Assembly (NCBI GenBank): GCA_037015955.1
Contig: CP143548.1
Coordinates: 1,978,001-2,042,000, forward strand
DNA from: Lachnospiraceae bacterium JLR.KK008
GTDB lineage: Bacteria > Bacillota > Clostridia > Lachnospirales > Lachnospiraceae
Length of the DNA stretch: 64,000 nucleotides
Direction of reading: 5' to 3'
Shown here: in pieces, positions 34,190 through 43,198 of the stretch
Numbering within the stretch: position 1 is the stretch's first letter
Layout of the letters: every line of letters begins with the position of its first letter
Translations under genes and position numbers: made by a program
Notes under the pieces: generated by a model
What the model was told of the DNA's origin: nothing
The model's database searches: none
The model's input: the letters and a program-made list of their open reading frames with translations, nothing else

Positions 34190-35875
34190 TTAGTATTGTT
34201 TTGTATGTGCTGCCAATTCTTTCATTTCTCTTGCATTGGAGATTGCCGCCTCCGTCAGAGAATCACTGCCGAGAAGCCGCGCCAGTTCTTTCGTGCTGTC
34301 CGTCTCATCCAGAGTGAAAATATCTGTTCTGGTATGATTTTCCTCCTGTTTTTTTTCTATTTTAAAATGAATATCGGCCATCGCCGCGATCTGTGGCAGA
34401 TGTGTGATACAGATCACCTGATGCTCCTGTCCCAGGACCGCCAGTTTTTTCGACACCTGCCATGCGGTCTTACCGCTGATACCAGCGTCGATCTCGTCGA
34501 AGATCAGCGTATTGACGGAATCCTTTTCTGCCATCACAGTCTTTAATCCCAACATAATCCTCGAAAGCTCACCGCCACTGGCAATACTTCCCAGAGGTTT
34601 CACCGGCTCGCCCGGGTTTGTGGAGAGCAGAAACTCAGTCTCGTCATACCCCTGCGCACTGATCTTTTCCTCATCAGATGTGACTCTGATCTGAAACTCC
34701 ACTTCCATAAAATTCAGATCATGAAGCGCCTCTGTCATTTGCTGTGCCAGTTCTTTCGCCTGTTTTCTGCGAATTCGGGAAGCCTTCTCACAGAGGGTGA
34801 GCAGACCGGCCCTGACCGTCTCCATTTCATCCTGCAGCTTTTCCAGCCAGGCGTCATAATGATTCAGCTTTTGCAGCCGCTCTTCCTGCTCTTTCTGATA
34901 ATCGAGAATTTCCTCGATCGTGCCGCCATACCGGGACTTTAAATGATTGACAAGATCAAGACGTCTCTGTGTCTGGTCAAACACTTCCGGTTCAAACTCC
35001 AGCCCTTCGCTATAGTCAGCCAGCTCTCTGTGCAGGTCCGTGACCAATCCCTCAATCTGCGCAAGCTGCTCCGTATAGCCCGCCAACGCTTCGTCATAGC
35101 TGTCGATTCCCTTCAGCTCCCGCAGCGCTCTGCCTGTAAATTCGGAGATACTTTCCTGTTCCGTACTGCCAAGAAGCCCGCACACAAGGCAGACGCCTTC
35201 CGCGATCTTCCTCGCATTTGCCATCTTCCGGTAATCCGCTTCCAATGCTTCATCTTCACCGACTGCCAGACGCGCCTCTTCGATCTCCTTCAGTTCAAAC
35301 TCAATCAGAGAACACTCTTTTTCCCGCGCATGGGCGTCACTGTCCGACGCTTCCCATTCTCTTACAAGTTCCCGGTATCTTTTATATTCTCCCGCGATTT
35401 TTTCTTTTATACTTGCTAATTTTTGACCGCAAAATTCATCGAGGATTTCAAACTGCTTTTTTTTACCGGTCAGAGACTGGTGCTCATGCTGACCATACAC
35501 ATCAATCAATACTTCTGCCAGCTCTTTCATCTGTCTGGCCGTCATCGTCTGCCCTCCGGCCCGGCAGACACTTTTGCCGGCCGTGACCTTTCTGGAGATC
35601 ACGAGCGTATCCTCCTCCGTGTCCAGATCAAGTTCTCTGCATTTATTTCTCTGTACTTCATTATCCAGCGTAAATACAAGTTCCACAAGCGCATAATCTT
35701 TTCCGGTACGAATCATCTCTTTATCCGCTTTGGCGCCAAGTGCCAGGTTGATCGAACCGATGATAATAGATTTTCCCGCGCCGGTTTCACCGGTGAGTAT
35801 ATTCAGTCCTTTCGCAAAGTCCACTTCTGTCTCCTCGATCAATGCGAAATTTTTAATATGCAAGCTATTTAACAT
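34190..35875 (-). CDS. recN: DNA repair protein RecN
   Basis: A 561-residue SMC-like ATPase of double-strand break repair and recombination. Walker A is GETGAGKS at about 29-36, long coiled-coil arms run from about 150 to 380, and the ABC signature SGGELSRIMLGLK (near 430) is followed by Walker B TLIFDEIDAGISG. The length is normal. The gene overlaps the end of argR by 11 bases, so it is part of the asp23-recN operon, and it is followed by a terminator before spoIVB. Confidence 0.96.
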   Translation of the reverse strand: MLNSLHIKNFALIEETEVDFAKGLNILTGETGAGKSIIIGSINLALGAKADKEMIRTGKDYALVELVFTLDNEVQRNKCRELDLDTEEDTLVISRKVTAGKSVCRAGGQTMTARQMKELAEVLIDVYGQHEHQSLTGKKKQFEILDEFCGQKLASIKEKIAGEYKRYRELVREWEASDSDAHAREKECSLIEFELKEIEEARLAVGEDEALEADYRKMANARKIAEGVCLVCGLLGSTEQESISEFTGRALRELKGIDSYDEALAGYTEQLAQIEGLVTDLHRELADYSEGLEFEPEVFDQTQRRLDLVNHLKSRYGGTIEEILDYQKEQEERLQKLNHYDAWLEKLQDEMETVRAGLLTLCEKASRIRRKQAKELAQQMTEALHDLNFMEVEFQIRVTSDEEKISAQGYDETEFLLSTNPGEPVKPLGSIASGGELSRIMLGLKTVMAEKDSVNTLIFDEIDAGISGKTAWQVSKKLAVLGQEHQVICITHLPQIAAMADIHFKIEKKQEENHTRTDIFTLDETDSTKELARLLGSDSLTEAAISNAREMKELAAHTKQY

Positions 35876-36323
35876 TGTTTACGATTTCCTCAATCTTCCT
35901 CATAACCGTTTCCGTGTCTTCTCTCGTCCTCACCGCCATCATAATCGTATCGTCACCCGCGATCGTACCTGCGATCTCGTTTAACTGCATGGCGTCAAGC
36001 GCAGCAGCCACTGCCATCGCCATACCTGACACGGTCTTGACAACGAGCAGATTTTCCGCCATTCCCATGGAAGCAAACCCTTCCTTCAGCACCCGGCTGT
36101 ACTTGTCTCCGAGATAAGGCTGCTCCCGGTGAAAAGCCACATATTTCTGTCTGCCGCCACCGATCGACACTTTGGACAGCTTCAGCTCACGGATGTCTCT
36201 GGAGACAGTTGCCTGCGTGACATCAAAGCCCGCCTCCCCCAGACGCAGAGCCAGTTCCTCCTGCGTCCCAATGTCATATTCCGCAATCAGGCGAAGTATC
36301 TCACTTTGTCTTTTTTCTTTCAT
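35865..36323 (-). CDS. argR: Arginine repressor ArgR/AhrC
   Basis: A 152-residue regulator. The N-terminal winged helix (residues 1-65, RQSEILRLIAEYDIGTQEELALRL...TVSRDIRELKL) binds ARG boxes, and the C-terminal domain (80-150, with GTIAGDDTIMMAVRT) binds arginine and forms hexamers. The position between nadK and recN is typical for Firmicutes. The start is taken at ATG 36323, directly after the nadK stop; a GTG four codons upstream inside nadK is possible. No arginine genes are in the window, so its targets lie elsewhere. Confidence 0.95.
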   Translation of the reverse strand: MKEKRQSEILRLIAEYDIGTQEELALRLGEAGFDVTQATVSRDIRELKLSKVSIGGGRQKYVAFHREQPYLGDKYSRVLKEGFASMGMAENLLVVKTVSGMAMAVAAALDAMQLNEIAGTIAGDDTIMMAVRTREDTETVMRKIEEIVNNVK

Positions 36324-36324
36324 C

Positions 36325-37197
36325 TCACTTCTCACTCATCTTTTTATGTAATGTCTCTACAAAGCTGCGCTTGCTGAGCTTCACTATATCCGTCATCTTC
36401 TCCGACTCTGTGATCACGATCCGGTCTCCCGCCTCCAGCGGCGCCATATGGCTGCCGTCAAAATTGACTTCCGCCTGAAAGGCTTCACTTCCCTTACCGT
36501 TGACCATCTCCACAACAACCTCGTCTTCCGCTGACAGCACAATGCTCCTCGTGTTTAACGTATGCGGGCAGATCGGTGTGATTACCATCAGTCTCGCTTT
36601 GGGCTCCACGATCGGACCGCCGGCAGACAGATTGTATCCGGTGGAACCGGTCGGTGTGGAGATGATAATGCCGTCCGCATTGTATTCATTCAAAAATTGT
36701 CCGTTTACATAAATATGAAAATGAATGATGCGCAGTGATCCGGTTCTCGTGATTACAATATCGTTAAGCGCATAGGAACGTTCCAGACAGACGCCGCTGC
36801 GGCAATGCCAGCCGTCCAGCATCATCCGGCTTTCGGTCTCATACTGATCGCGCATCAGAAGTGTCAGCGCATGAGTGACCGCATTTTTTTCCACTTCCGC
36901 CAGAAATCCCAGCGTTCCCAGATTGATACCGAGAAGCGGTACATTCAAGTCAACCGTATCCCTGGCCGCCTCAATCAGCGTCCCGTCGCCACCAAGCACA
37001 AGAATGCACTGCGTATCACCCGGAATCCGGGAGACATCCGTATAGGTCCGCCTGCCTGGACCGGCCTCCCTTTCAAGCTGCATTTCGACCTGCACATTAC
37101 AGGTGCAGCCTTCCCGAATCAGAAAATTCTCGATCTGCCTCGTCGTTTCCAGACCGGGATCTTTCAGGGGATTTGTTATCATAAAAAAATGTTTCAT
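36325..37197 (-). CDS. nadK: NAD kinase
   Basis: A 290-residue enzyme that phosphorylates NAD to NADP. The Gly-rich ATP/NAD motif GGDGTLIEAAR is near residue 72, and the second conserved motif TPTGSTGYNLSAGGPIV is near 180. The start chosen is ATG 37197, which follows GGAGGAAGAG; an upstream in-frame start at 37233 would have no such site. It lies between tlyA and argR in the operon, with one base between its stop and the argR start. Confidence 0.96.
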   Translation of the reverse strand: MKHFFMITNPLKDPGLETTRQIENFLIREGCTCNVQVEMQLEREAGPGRRTYTDVSRIPGDTQCILVLGGDGTLIEAARDTVDLNVPLLGINLGTLGFLAEVEKNAVTHALTLLMRDQYETESRMMLDGWHCRSGVCLERSYALNDIVITRTGSLRIIHFHIYVNGQFLNEYNADGIIISTPTGSTGYNLSAGGPIVEPKARLMVITPICPHTLNTRSIVLSAEDEVVVEMVNGKGSEAFQAEVNFDGSHMAPLEAGDRIVITESEKMTDIVKLSKRSFVETLHKKMSEK

Positions 37198-37254
37198 CTC
37201 TTCCTCCGCGGCATCGCACCAGACATCCCGCATCTCATCTCACATCCGCACTTA

Positions 37255-38079
37255 TCAGTCCAACGCTTCATGTGCTGCGGAAACGATCTGTGCGATCTGT
37301 ATCCTGTCAGATTCCGGTACGTTTTTCTCCACTTTCTTCTTCAGAAAGGTCAGGTATTCGATATTCCCTTCCGGACCTTTGACCGGCGAAAACGTGAGAC
37401 CAGCCACAGAAAACCCCGTCTCTGTGGCAAACCAGAGTACTTTTTCAATCACTTCCCGGTGTACTGCCGGATCTTTGACGACTCCCTTTTTTCCAACCTT
37501 TTCTCTTCCGGCCTCAAACTGGGGCTTGATCAGACAGACCATCTCCCCGTCCGTTTTAAGCAGTTCCCTTGCCGGAGGCAATATTTTAGACAATGAGATA
37601 AAAGACACATCCGCCGACGCAAAGTCGAGATCATCTGCGATGTCTTCTCTCACCATATAGCGGAAATTCGTCTTCTCCATACAGACAACCCGTTCGTCTG
37701 TCCGCAGCTTCCAGTCAAGCTGCCCATGCCCCACATCCACACTGTAAACTTTTCTCGCTCCGTTTTGCAGCATACAATCCGTAAATCCGCCTGTCGAAGC
37801 GCCGATGTCCATGCAGATCTTATCACGCAGAGCAAGTCCGAACGTTTCCACCGCCTTTTCCAGCTTCAGTCCTCCCCGGCTCACGTACTTCAGCGTACTG
37901 CCCCGCACTTCAATCTTCACTGCCTCTTCCGCAAACATGGCTCCGGCCTTGTCCTCACGCTGACCGTCCACAAACACACTGCCAGACATAATGACCGCTT
38001 TCGCCTTTTCTCTTGACTGCGCCAGGCCCTGTCTCACAAGCAATATGTCCAGACGCTCTTTCTTATTTTTACCATTCAT
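37255..38079 (-). CDS. tlyA: TlyA-family rRNA 2'-O-methyltransferase
   Basis: A 274-residue protein with an S4 RNA-binding domain (residues 8-65, RLDILLVRQGLAQSREKAKAVI) followed by an FtsJ-like SAM methyltransferase domain (about 70-260, CMDIGASTGGFTDCML as the SAM loop). Family members methylate ribosomal RNA 2'-hydroxyls; the Bacillus relative is YqxC. It lies 12 bases after dxs and 57 before nadK, in the usual operon order. Confidence 0.92.
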   Translation of the reverse strand: MNGKNKKERLDILLVRQGLAQSREKAKAVIMSGSVFVDGQREDKAGAMFAEEAVKIEVRGSTLKYVSRGGLKLEKAVETFGLALRDKICMDIGASTGGFTDCMLQNGARKVYSVDVGHGQLDWKLRTDERVVCMEKTNFRYMVREDIADDLDFASADVSFISLSKILPPARELLKTDGEMVCLIKPQFEAGREKVGKKGVVKDPAVHREVIEKVLWFATETGFSVAGLTFSPVKGPEGNIEYLTFLKKKVEKNVPESDRIQIAQIVSAAHEALD

Positions 38080-38091
38080 TACAATTCGCTC

Positions 38092-39975
38092 TCAACTTCT
38101 CGCCGCTTCCGCCTCTGCCGATACATAGGCCGTCACCACCCGTTTGGTCACACAGTCCGCGTCGATGCCAAGCTCCTGATACAAAAGATTGACATTGCCG
38201 TGTTCCACATATTCATCCGGAATCGCGATTGACAGCAGCCGGCACGGCGTATTCAGACTATCCATACATTCCCTGACTTTCTCACCGAAACCGCCGCTGG
38301 CAACGTTCTCTTCCATCGTCACCAACAACTTATGACTCTGAGCCATCTCCCTGATCATCACCTCATCGATCGGCTTCACAAAACGGGCGTTGACCAGACT
38401 GCAGGAATAGCCGATCTCCTTCAGCGCCGCGCGCACGGTAGCTGCCGTCCTGACCATGCTGCCGACCGCAATCAGCGCAATATCCTCTTCCTCATATAAA
38501 ACCTCACTTTTGCCAAACTCCATGGGTTTGCGGAATTCTTTCAGCCCGTCCCAGGCGGTTCCCCTTGGATAGCGGACTGCCGCCGGCACGCCCAAAGTCA
38601 GCGCATATTTCAGCATGTCGGAAAGTTCCCATTTATTTTTAGGCGCCATAATGTGCATATTGGGAATGCTGGACAGATAAGACAGATCAAAGATGCCCTG
38701 ATGTGTCTCACCGTCGCTTCCCACGAGTCCCGCCCGGTCTATGGCAAATACGACCGGAAGATTCTGGATACACACATCGTGCAGAATCTGGTCATACGCC
38801 CGCTGTAAAAACGAAGAATAGATGGCTACAATCGGTTTCATACCGCCTGCCGCCAGTCCGGCTGCAAATGTGACTGCATGCTGCTCCGCAATTCCTACAT
38901 CAAAAAATCTGGCCGGATACATATTTCGAAATCGCTTGAGCCCGGTGCCGTCGGGCATTGCCGCCGTGATCGCCACTACTTTCTCATCTCTGGCGCCCAG
39001 CTTTGTCATCACAGTCGAAAACACGTCAGTATAATTGGGCGTCGTCCTCGGATGCGCGGGCAATCCCGTCGTGACGTCAAACGGCTCCGTACCATGAAAT
39101 CGTGCCGGATGACGCTCCGCCGGTGCAAATCCTTTCCCCTTCTGGGTAATTGCGTGAATGAGCACTGCGCTCTTACACCGTTTCGCTTCCCGAAGCACTT
39201 TCATCATCGCCGACACATCATGACCGTCCACCGGTCCCAGATAAGTGATCCCCATATCCTCAAAGAACATGCCCGGAATGACCAGATGCTTGACGCTGCT
39301 CTTGGCCCGCCGGATATTTCTCACAATATGCTCTCCTTTGGGGATATTCTGCAGGGCATTGTATACGCCCTCTTTCAGATCGAGGTATCCGGTCGCGGTG
39401 CGGACATTATTCAAATATTTGGATACGCCGCCCACATTTTCGGAGATCGACATATTGTTGTCGTTGAGGATAATAATAAAATTTGTCTTTAACTGCGCAG
39501 CATTGTTCAGCGCCTCATACGCCATGCCGCCCGTCAGGGAACCATCCCCGATCACAGATACGATCGTCCTGCTTTCCCCTGCCAAATCCCTTGCTTTCAC
39601 AAGGCCCAGACCGGCCGAGATCGAGGTGGAACTATGTCCTGTGTCGAAACAGTCGCAGCTGCTCTCCTTACGTTTCGGAAAGCCGCTCATGCCGCCGTAT
39701 TTGCGCAGTGTCTCAAACCCTTCCCGTCTGCCTGTCAACAGTTTATGAGTATACGCCTGATGCCCCACGTCCCAGACGATCTTGTCGTCGGGCAGATCAA
39801 GGCTCAGATGAAGTGCCATCGTCAACTCCACCGCACCCAGATTCGAACCCAGATGTCCGCCGGTCACACTGATCTTTTCGATCAGAAACTGCCGGATTTC
39901 TTCCGCCAGCGCAGCGTAATCCTCTTTCTCTATCTGCTTTATATCATTCTCTTTTGCAATTTTTTCCAGAAGCAT
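38092..39975 (-). CDS. dxs: 1-deoxy-D-xylulose-5-phosphate synthase
   Basis: A 627-residue thiamine-diphosphate enzyme that joins pyruvate and glyceraldehyde 3-phosphate, the first step of the MEP isoprenoid pathway. The thiamine motif GDGSLTGGMAYEALNNA is near residue 145, and the catalytic His region KGKGFAPAE follows near 280. The central transketolase domain (about 315-475) has DVGIAEQHAVTFAAGLA with the conserved Glu, and the C-terminal domain runs to the end. Length is typical. It starts 12 bases past the ispA stop, so the isoprenoid genes are cotranscribed. Confidence 0.96.
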   Translation of the reverse strand: MLLEKIAKENDIKQIEKEDYAALAEEIRQFLIEKISVTGGHLGSNLGAVELTMALHLSLDLPDDKIVWDVGHQAYTHKLLTGRREGFETLRKYGGMSGFPKRKESSCDCFDTGHSSTSISAGLGLVKARDLAGESRTIVSVIGDGSLTGGMAYEALNNAAQLKTNFIIILNDNNMSISENVGGVSKYLNNVRTATGYLDLKEGVYNALQNIPKGEHIVRNIRRAKSSVKHLVIPGMFFEDMGITYLGPVDGHDVSAMMKVLREAKRCKSAVLIHAITQKGKGFAPAERHPARFHGTEPFDVTTGLPAHPRTTPNYTDVFSTVMTKLGARDEKVVAITAAMPDGTGLKRFRNMYPARFFDVGIAEQHAVTFAAGLAAGGMKPIVAIYSSFLQRAYDQILHDVCIQNLPVVFAIDRAGLVGSDGETHQGIFDLSYLSSIPNMHIMAPKNKWELSDMLKYALTLGVPAAVRYPRGTAWDGLKEFRKPMEFGKSEVLYEEEDIALIAVGSMVRTAATVRAALKEIGYSCSLVNARFVKPIDEVMIREMAQSHKLLVTMEENVASGGFGEKVRECMDSLNTPCRLLSIAIPDEYVEHGNVNLLYQELGIDADCVTKRVVTAYVSAEAEAARS

Positions 39976-39987
39976 GTTCTACTCCTC

Positions 39988-40857
39988 TTATTTCTTCCTC
40001 GTAACAAGAGTCTCCACCAGCGTCTCCAGAAATGGATTACGCCTGTCGAAAGACTTAAGAAGCGCCACGGCCTCCCCGGAAAGCGCCTTCTGATCGACCT
40101 GCGCCTGTGACAATCCCTTTCGTGTAACATAAGTCACCTTACTGTTTTTCTCGTCACTGCCCACAGGTTTACCGAGCGTCTTTGTATCTCCGGTCACATC
40201 AAGAATATCATCCTGGATCTGAAAAGCGACACCAATGTCATACCCAATCTTTTCCATCTTCCGCACTTCTTCCGCAGAAGCTCCCGCCAGAATCGCTCCT
40301 GTCATAAGCGCACTTTGAATAAGCGCAGCGGTCTTATGGGCATGAATAAACACGAGCGTCTCTTCCGTCACCTGCTCCCCCATATTCTCCGCCTCGATAT
40401 CCGCAGTCTGTCCGCCGATCATGCCGAATACCCCCGACTTTTCCGCAAACAATGTGAGCGCCTGTCCGATACGCACCGGATCGCCCCCAAGGGCAAAGGC
40501 TTTCGCTGCCGTCTCAAAAGCCAAGTTGAGCAATCCATCCCCGGCCAGAATCGCCATCGCTTCTCCATATACGACATGCGTAGTCTTTCTTCCTCTGCGG
40601 TATGCGTCATTGTCCATGGCCGGCAAATCATCATGGACGAGAGAATACGTATGCACCATCTCAATAGCCGCCATGAAAGGCTCGATCTCTCTGCCCTGTC
40701 CGCCGAACATTTCATAAGCTTCTTTCATCAGCATTGGGCGCAGCCTCTTCCCACCCGCCAGTATGGAATAATTCATGGCTGCAAGTACCGTCTTCTGCGG
40801 CCCGCGCTCCTCCGGAAGATAACTGCCTATGATCCGCTCTATCTCTCCGGTTTTCAT
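39988..40857 (-). CDS. ispA: Polyprenyl diphosphate synthase (farnesyl type)
   Basis: A 289-residue trans-prenyltransferase. The first aspartate-rich motif, DDLPAMDND (near residue 83), and the second, DDILDVTGD (near 225), bind magnesium and the diphosphates. The short DDxxxxD spacing of the first motif and the bulk around it fit farnesyl diphosphate synthases of the IspA group. The start used is ATG 40857, after AAGGAAGAACAGGAA; an upstream ATG overlaps xseB. The partner dxs follows directly. Confidence 0.95.
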   Translation of the reverse strand: MKTGEIERIIGSYLPEERGPQKTVLAAMNYSILAGGKRLRPMLMKEAYEMFGGQGREIEPFMAAIEMVHTYSLVHDDLPAMDNDAYRRGRKTTHVVYGEAMAILAGDGLLNLAFETAAKAFALGGDPVRIGQALTLFAEKSGVFGMIGGQTADIEAENMGEQVTEETLVFIHAHKTAALIQSALMTGAILAGASAEEVRKMEKIGYDIGVAFQIQDDILDVTGDTKTLGKPVGSDEKNSKVTYVTRKGLSQAQVDQKALSGEAVALLKSFDRRNPFLETLVETLVTRKK

Positions 40858-40870
40858 TTCCTGTTCTTCC

Positions 40871-41074
40871 TTAAAATTCATCCAGTTCTCCGTTTTCGTT
40901 TATTTTCAGTACTTTCTTTTCCACCGTATCGATCGAAGCATTGCAAAACTGCAAGAGTTCCATTCCTTCGCTATAGGCTCTGAATGACTCCTCCAGAGAG
41001 ATGTCTTCCGCTTCCAACCTTCCGATGACTGTCTCCAACTGTTCAAACGCATCTTCCAAAGTCTGTTTTTTCAA
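40871..41074 (-). CDS. xseB: Exodeoxyribonuclease VII small subunit
   Basis: A 67-residue helical protein with the family signature FEQLETVIGRLEAEDISLEESFRAYSEG (split over residues 9-37). Several copies wrap the long helices of XseA to make the active exonuclease VII, which cuts single-stranded DNA. Its start overlaps the xseA stop by 4 bases (translational coupling) and its stop lies just before ispA. Confidence 0.94.
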   Translation of the reverse strand: MKKQTLEDAFEQLETVIGRLEAEDISLEESFRAYSEGMELLQFCNASIDTVEKKVLKINENGELDEF

Positions 41075-42276
41075 CGTATCACGCTCTCCTTCCGCTCTGC
41101 TCTCGCTTCCACAATACCGTTTTTTAAATGGATCGTCAGCAAATCCCCCGGTTCAATCCGGCCAACATCCGTCACTGCCCTCTCCTGCTCGTCCGTCACA
41201 TAGGAAAATCCCTGACTCAGCTTCTCAAGCGGCGATAATCCCCGCAGCTTTTCCGTATACAGTGCAAACTGATGCCGCTTTTGCTGCAGCTTCCTTTCCA
41301 TGGCCGCCTGCAGTCTCTCTTCCAGCCGCAGCGCATATGTCTGCGTCTCTTTGAGTCTTCTTGCAGGGCTGCCCGCACGAAGCCTTACTGCCAGCCCATC
41401 TGCCCTCATACGACACAGATGACACCTTCCTAGTATACCCCGGTAAAGGGCAGTGGCATACTCTTCCATTTTTTCTTCCAACTGGGATATTTCAAAGACG
41501 GCAAGCTCTGCCGCTGCCGAAGGGGTAGGCGCACGCATGTCTGCTGTATAATCAGCAATGGTCGTATCTGTCTCATGTCCTACTGCAGATATGACAGGAA
41601 TCGGGCAGTCAAAGATCGCCTGAGCCACTTCTCTCTCATTAAACGCCCATAGATCTTCTATCGAACCGCCGCCTCTGCCAACAATGATGACATCCACCCG
41701 CTGCTCTGTCAGCGCACGGATGCCCTGGATGATACTTGCTACCGCCTGTTCTCCCTGCACGGTAGCGGGATACAGGATAATCTGTACGTATGGATTGCGC
41801 CTGGAAGCGATCTGAATTATATCCCGGACTGCCGCTCCGGTAGGCGCTGTCACCACACCGAGCCTCTGAATGTATTTGGGAATCGGCTGCTTATACTGTT
41901 CCGCAAACATGCCAAGCTCCAAAAGCTCTGCTTTCAGCTGTTCAAACTGCTCGTAGAGCCGCCCGACTCCGTCCTGCGTGATATGCCGGGCATACATCTG
42001 ATACTTACCGTCCCGCTCATATACATCGATGCTGCCTTCCACGATCACCTGCTGTCCTTCCTGCATCCGAAAGGACAGACCGCTGCGACTGCCTGCAAAC
42101 ATTACACAGGCCACAGCGCTCTTCTCATCCTTCAGTGTAAAATAAATATGACCCAAAGAATGATATTTGCAGTTGCTGACTTCACCTCTGACCCGGATCG
42201 ACTGCAGCATGAAATCCTCTGCAAACATATTTTTAATGTAAGAATTTACCTGTGCTACAGAATAAACGTTTTTCAT
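41071..42276 (-). CDS. xseA: Exodeoxyribonuclease VII large subunit
   Basis: A 401-residue catalytic subunit. An OB fold lies at 1-100 (SVAQVNSYIKNMF, IRVRGEVSN), followed by the nuclease domain (about 120-310) with GVVTAPTGAAVRDI, VGRGGGSIEDLWAFNE and PVISAVGHETDTTIADYTADMRAPTPSAAAE, and a helical C-terminus that binds XseB. The gene overlaps nusB upstream and xseB downstream by 4 bases each. Confidence 0.96.
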   Translation of the reverse strand: MKNVYSVAQVNSYIKNMFAEDFMLQSIRVRGEVSNCKYHSLGHIYFTLKDEKSAVACVMFAGSRSGLSFRMQEGQQVIVEGSIDVYERDGKYQMYARHITQDGVGRLYEQFEQLKAELLELGMFAEQYKQPIPKYIQRLGVVTAPTGAAVRDIIQIASRRNPYVQIILYPATVQGEQAVASIIQGIRALTEQRVDVIIVGRGGGSIEDLWAFNEREVAQAIFDCPIPVISAVGHETDTTIADYTADMRAPTPSAAAELAVFEISQLEEKMEEYATALYRGILGRCHLCRMRADGLAVRLRAGSPARRLKETQTYALRLEERLQAAMERKLQQKRHQFALYTEKLRGLSPLEKLSQGFSYVTDEQERAVTDVGRIEPGDLLTIHLKNGIVEARAERKESVIR

Positions 42277-42698
42277 TCCTCCGGTTCCTTTGTCTCCTGT
42301 GGCGCAAATCTGGCAAGAACACCGTTTACAAACGATTTCGCAAGATCCTGACCAAACTTTTTCGCAAGATCCACCGCTTCGTTGATGGCCACTCCCAAGG
42401 GCACTTCCTCATCATATAGGACTTCATAGACAGACAGCCGCAGAATCGTCAGTTCCACCTTGCCCATTCTGTCTGTCGTCCACTTCTGTGCTTTCTCATT
42501 TAACAGTCTGTCGATCTCCGGCAGTCTCTCCATGATCTTCTCATATTTTGCAGTGATATACCGCCTGTCCGGTTCTGCCAGCTCTTCATCGCTCTCTTCA
42601 AAGAAAAGGCGAAGCTGTTCCGGCATATCCTCTTTTTCGTTAAACTCAATGCGAAATAGCAGCTTAAAAATCTGCTCCCGCTGTTCTCTTCTGCCCAT
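42273..42698 (-). CDS. nusB: Transcription antitermination factor NusB
   Basis: A 141-residue all-helical RNA-binding protein. The arginine-rich start (MGRREQREQIFKLLFRIEF) and C-terminal EAVDLAKKFGQDLAKSFVNGVL are the family hallmarks. With NusE (S10) it binds boxA RNA and prevents early termination in rRNA operons. It lies between asp23 and xseA, overlapping xseA by 4 bases. Confidence 0.95.
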   Translation of the reverse strand: MGRREQREQIFKLLFRIEFNEKEDMPEQLRLFFEESDEELAEPDRRYITAKYEKIMERLPEIDRLLNEKAQKWTTDRMGKVELTILRLSVYEVLYDEEVPLGVAINEAVDLAKKFGQDLAKSFVNGVLARFAPQETKEPEE

Positions 42699-42708
42699 TG
42701 GTAAGCCC

Positions 42709-43089
42709 CTATCCGTTCATAACAACACCGACGATACGAATATTCACGTCATCCACCGACAATCCTGTCATCGTCTCAATCGCACTTTTTACTTTCTCCT
42801 GAATTTTTTCGGAAACTACAGGAATGTTATAACCGTACTTCAGATTCACTGCCATATCCACACTGACAGTCTGCTCCGTCACTTCCACTCTGGCCCCTTT
42901 GTTCATCCCTTTCACTCCGACTTTAGAAAGAAGCTCCTCCGTCACATTGCCGGCCATCGAAGCCACGCCGTCCACCTCCAGCGCCGCAAAGCCGGCAATC
43001 ATCGCCACAACATCATCCGCGATCTGCACTTCACCGATACTGCCGCCGCGCTGCAACGCATACGTATTACGTTCCGTATCTTTTCCCAT
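42709..43089 (-). CDS. Asp23/Gls24 family envelope stress protein
   Basis: A 126-residue protein with the Asp23 domain over nearly its whole length (GSIGEVQIADDVVAMIAGFAALEVDGVASMAG; VDMAVNLKYGYNIPVVSEKIQEKVK; VDDVNIRIVGVVM). The Bacillus gene at this place is yqhY, which is linked to regulation of acetyl-CoA carboxylase; other family members sit at the membrane during envelope stress. First gene of the ten-gene operon that runs to recN, behind a clear sigma-A promoter. Confidence 0.9.
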   Translation of the reverse strand: MGKDTERNTYALQRGGSIGEVQIADDVVAMIAGFAALEVDGVASMAGNVTEELLSKVGVKGMNKGARVEVTEQTVSVDMAVNLKYGYNIPVVSEKIQEKVKSAIETMTGLSVDDVNIRIVGVVMNG

Positions 43090-43118
43090 ATCGCTCTTCC
43101 TTTCCCAAATAATTACTG

Positions 43119-43147
43119 ATTATATCAAAGATGCCATTTCTTGACAA
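43119..43147 (-). promoter_or_regulatory. Sigma-A promoter of the asp23-nusB-...-recN operon
   Basis: Minus strand TTGTCA, 17-bp spacer, perfect TATAAT with TGA upstream, ending 30 bases before the asp23 start codon. GGAAAGGAAGAGCG follows as the ribosome site. Confidence 0.85.
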
Positions 43148-43198
43148 GAGCGCCGGTTCCTGCGTTTCTCCCGCTCCTGCTCGCCCTGCTTTGCACGA

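Noticed and set aside
29850-34200. Spo0A boxes (TTCGACA-type) near the sporulation genes
   Set aside because: A visual search of intergenic stretches here gave no convincing site; the one TTCGACA seen lies inside the GH32 gene near 13.6 kb and is probably chance.
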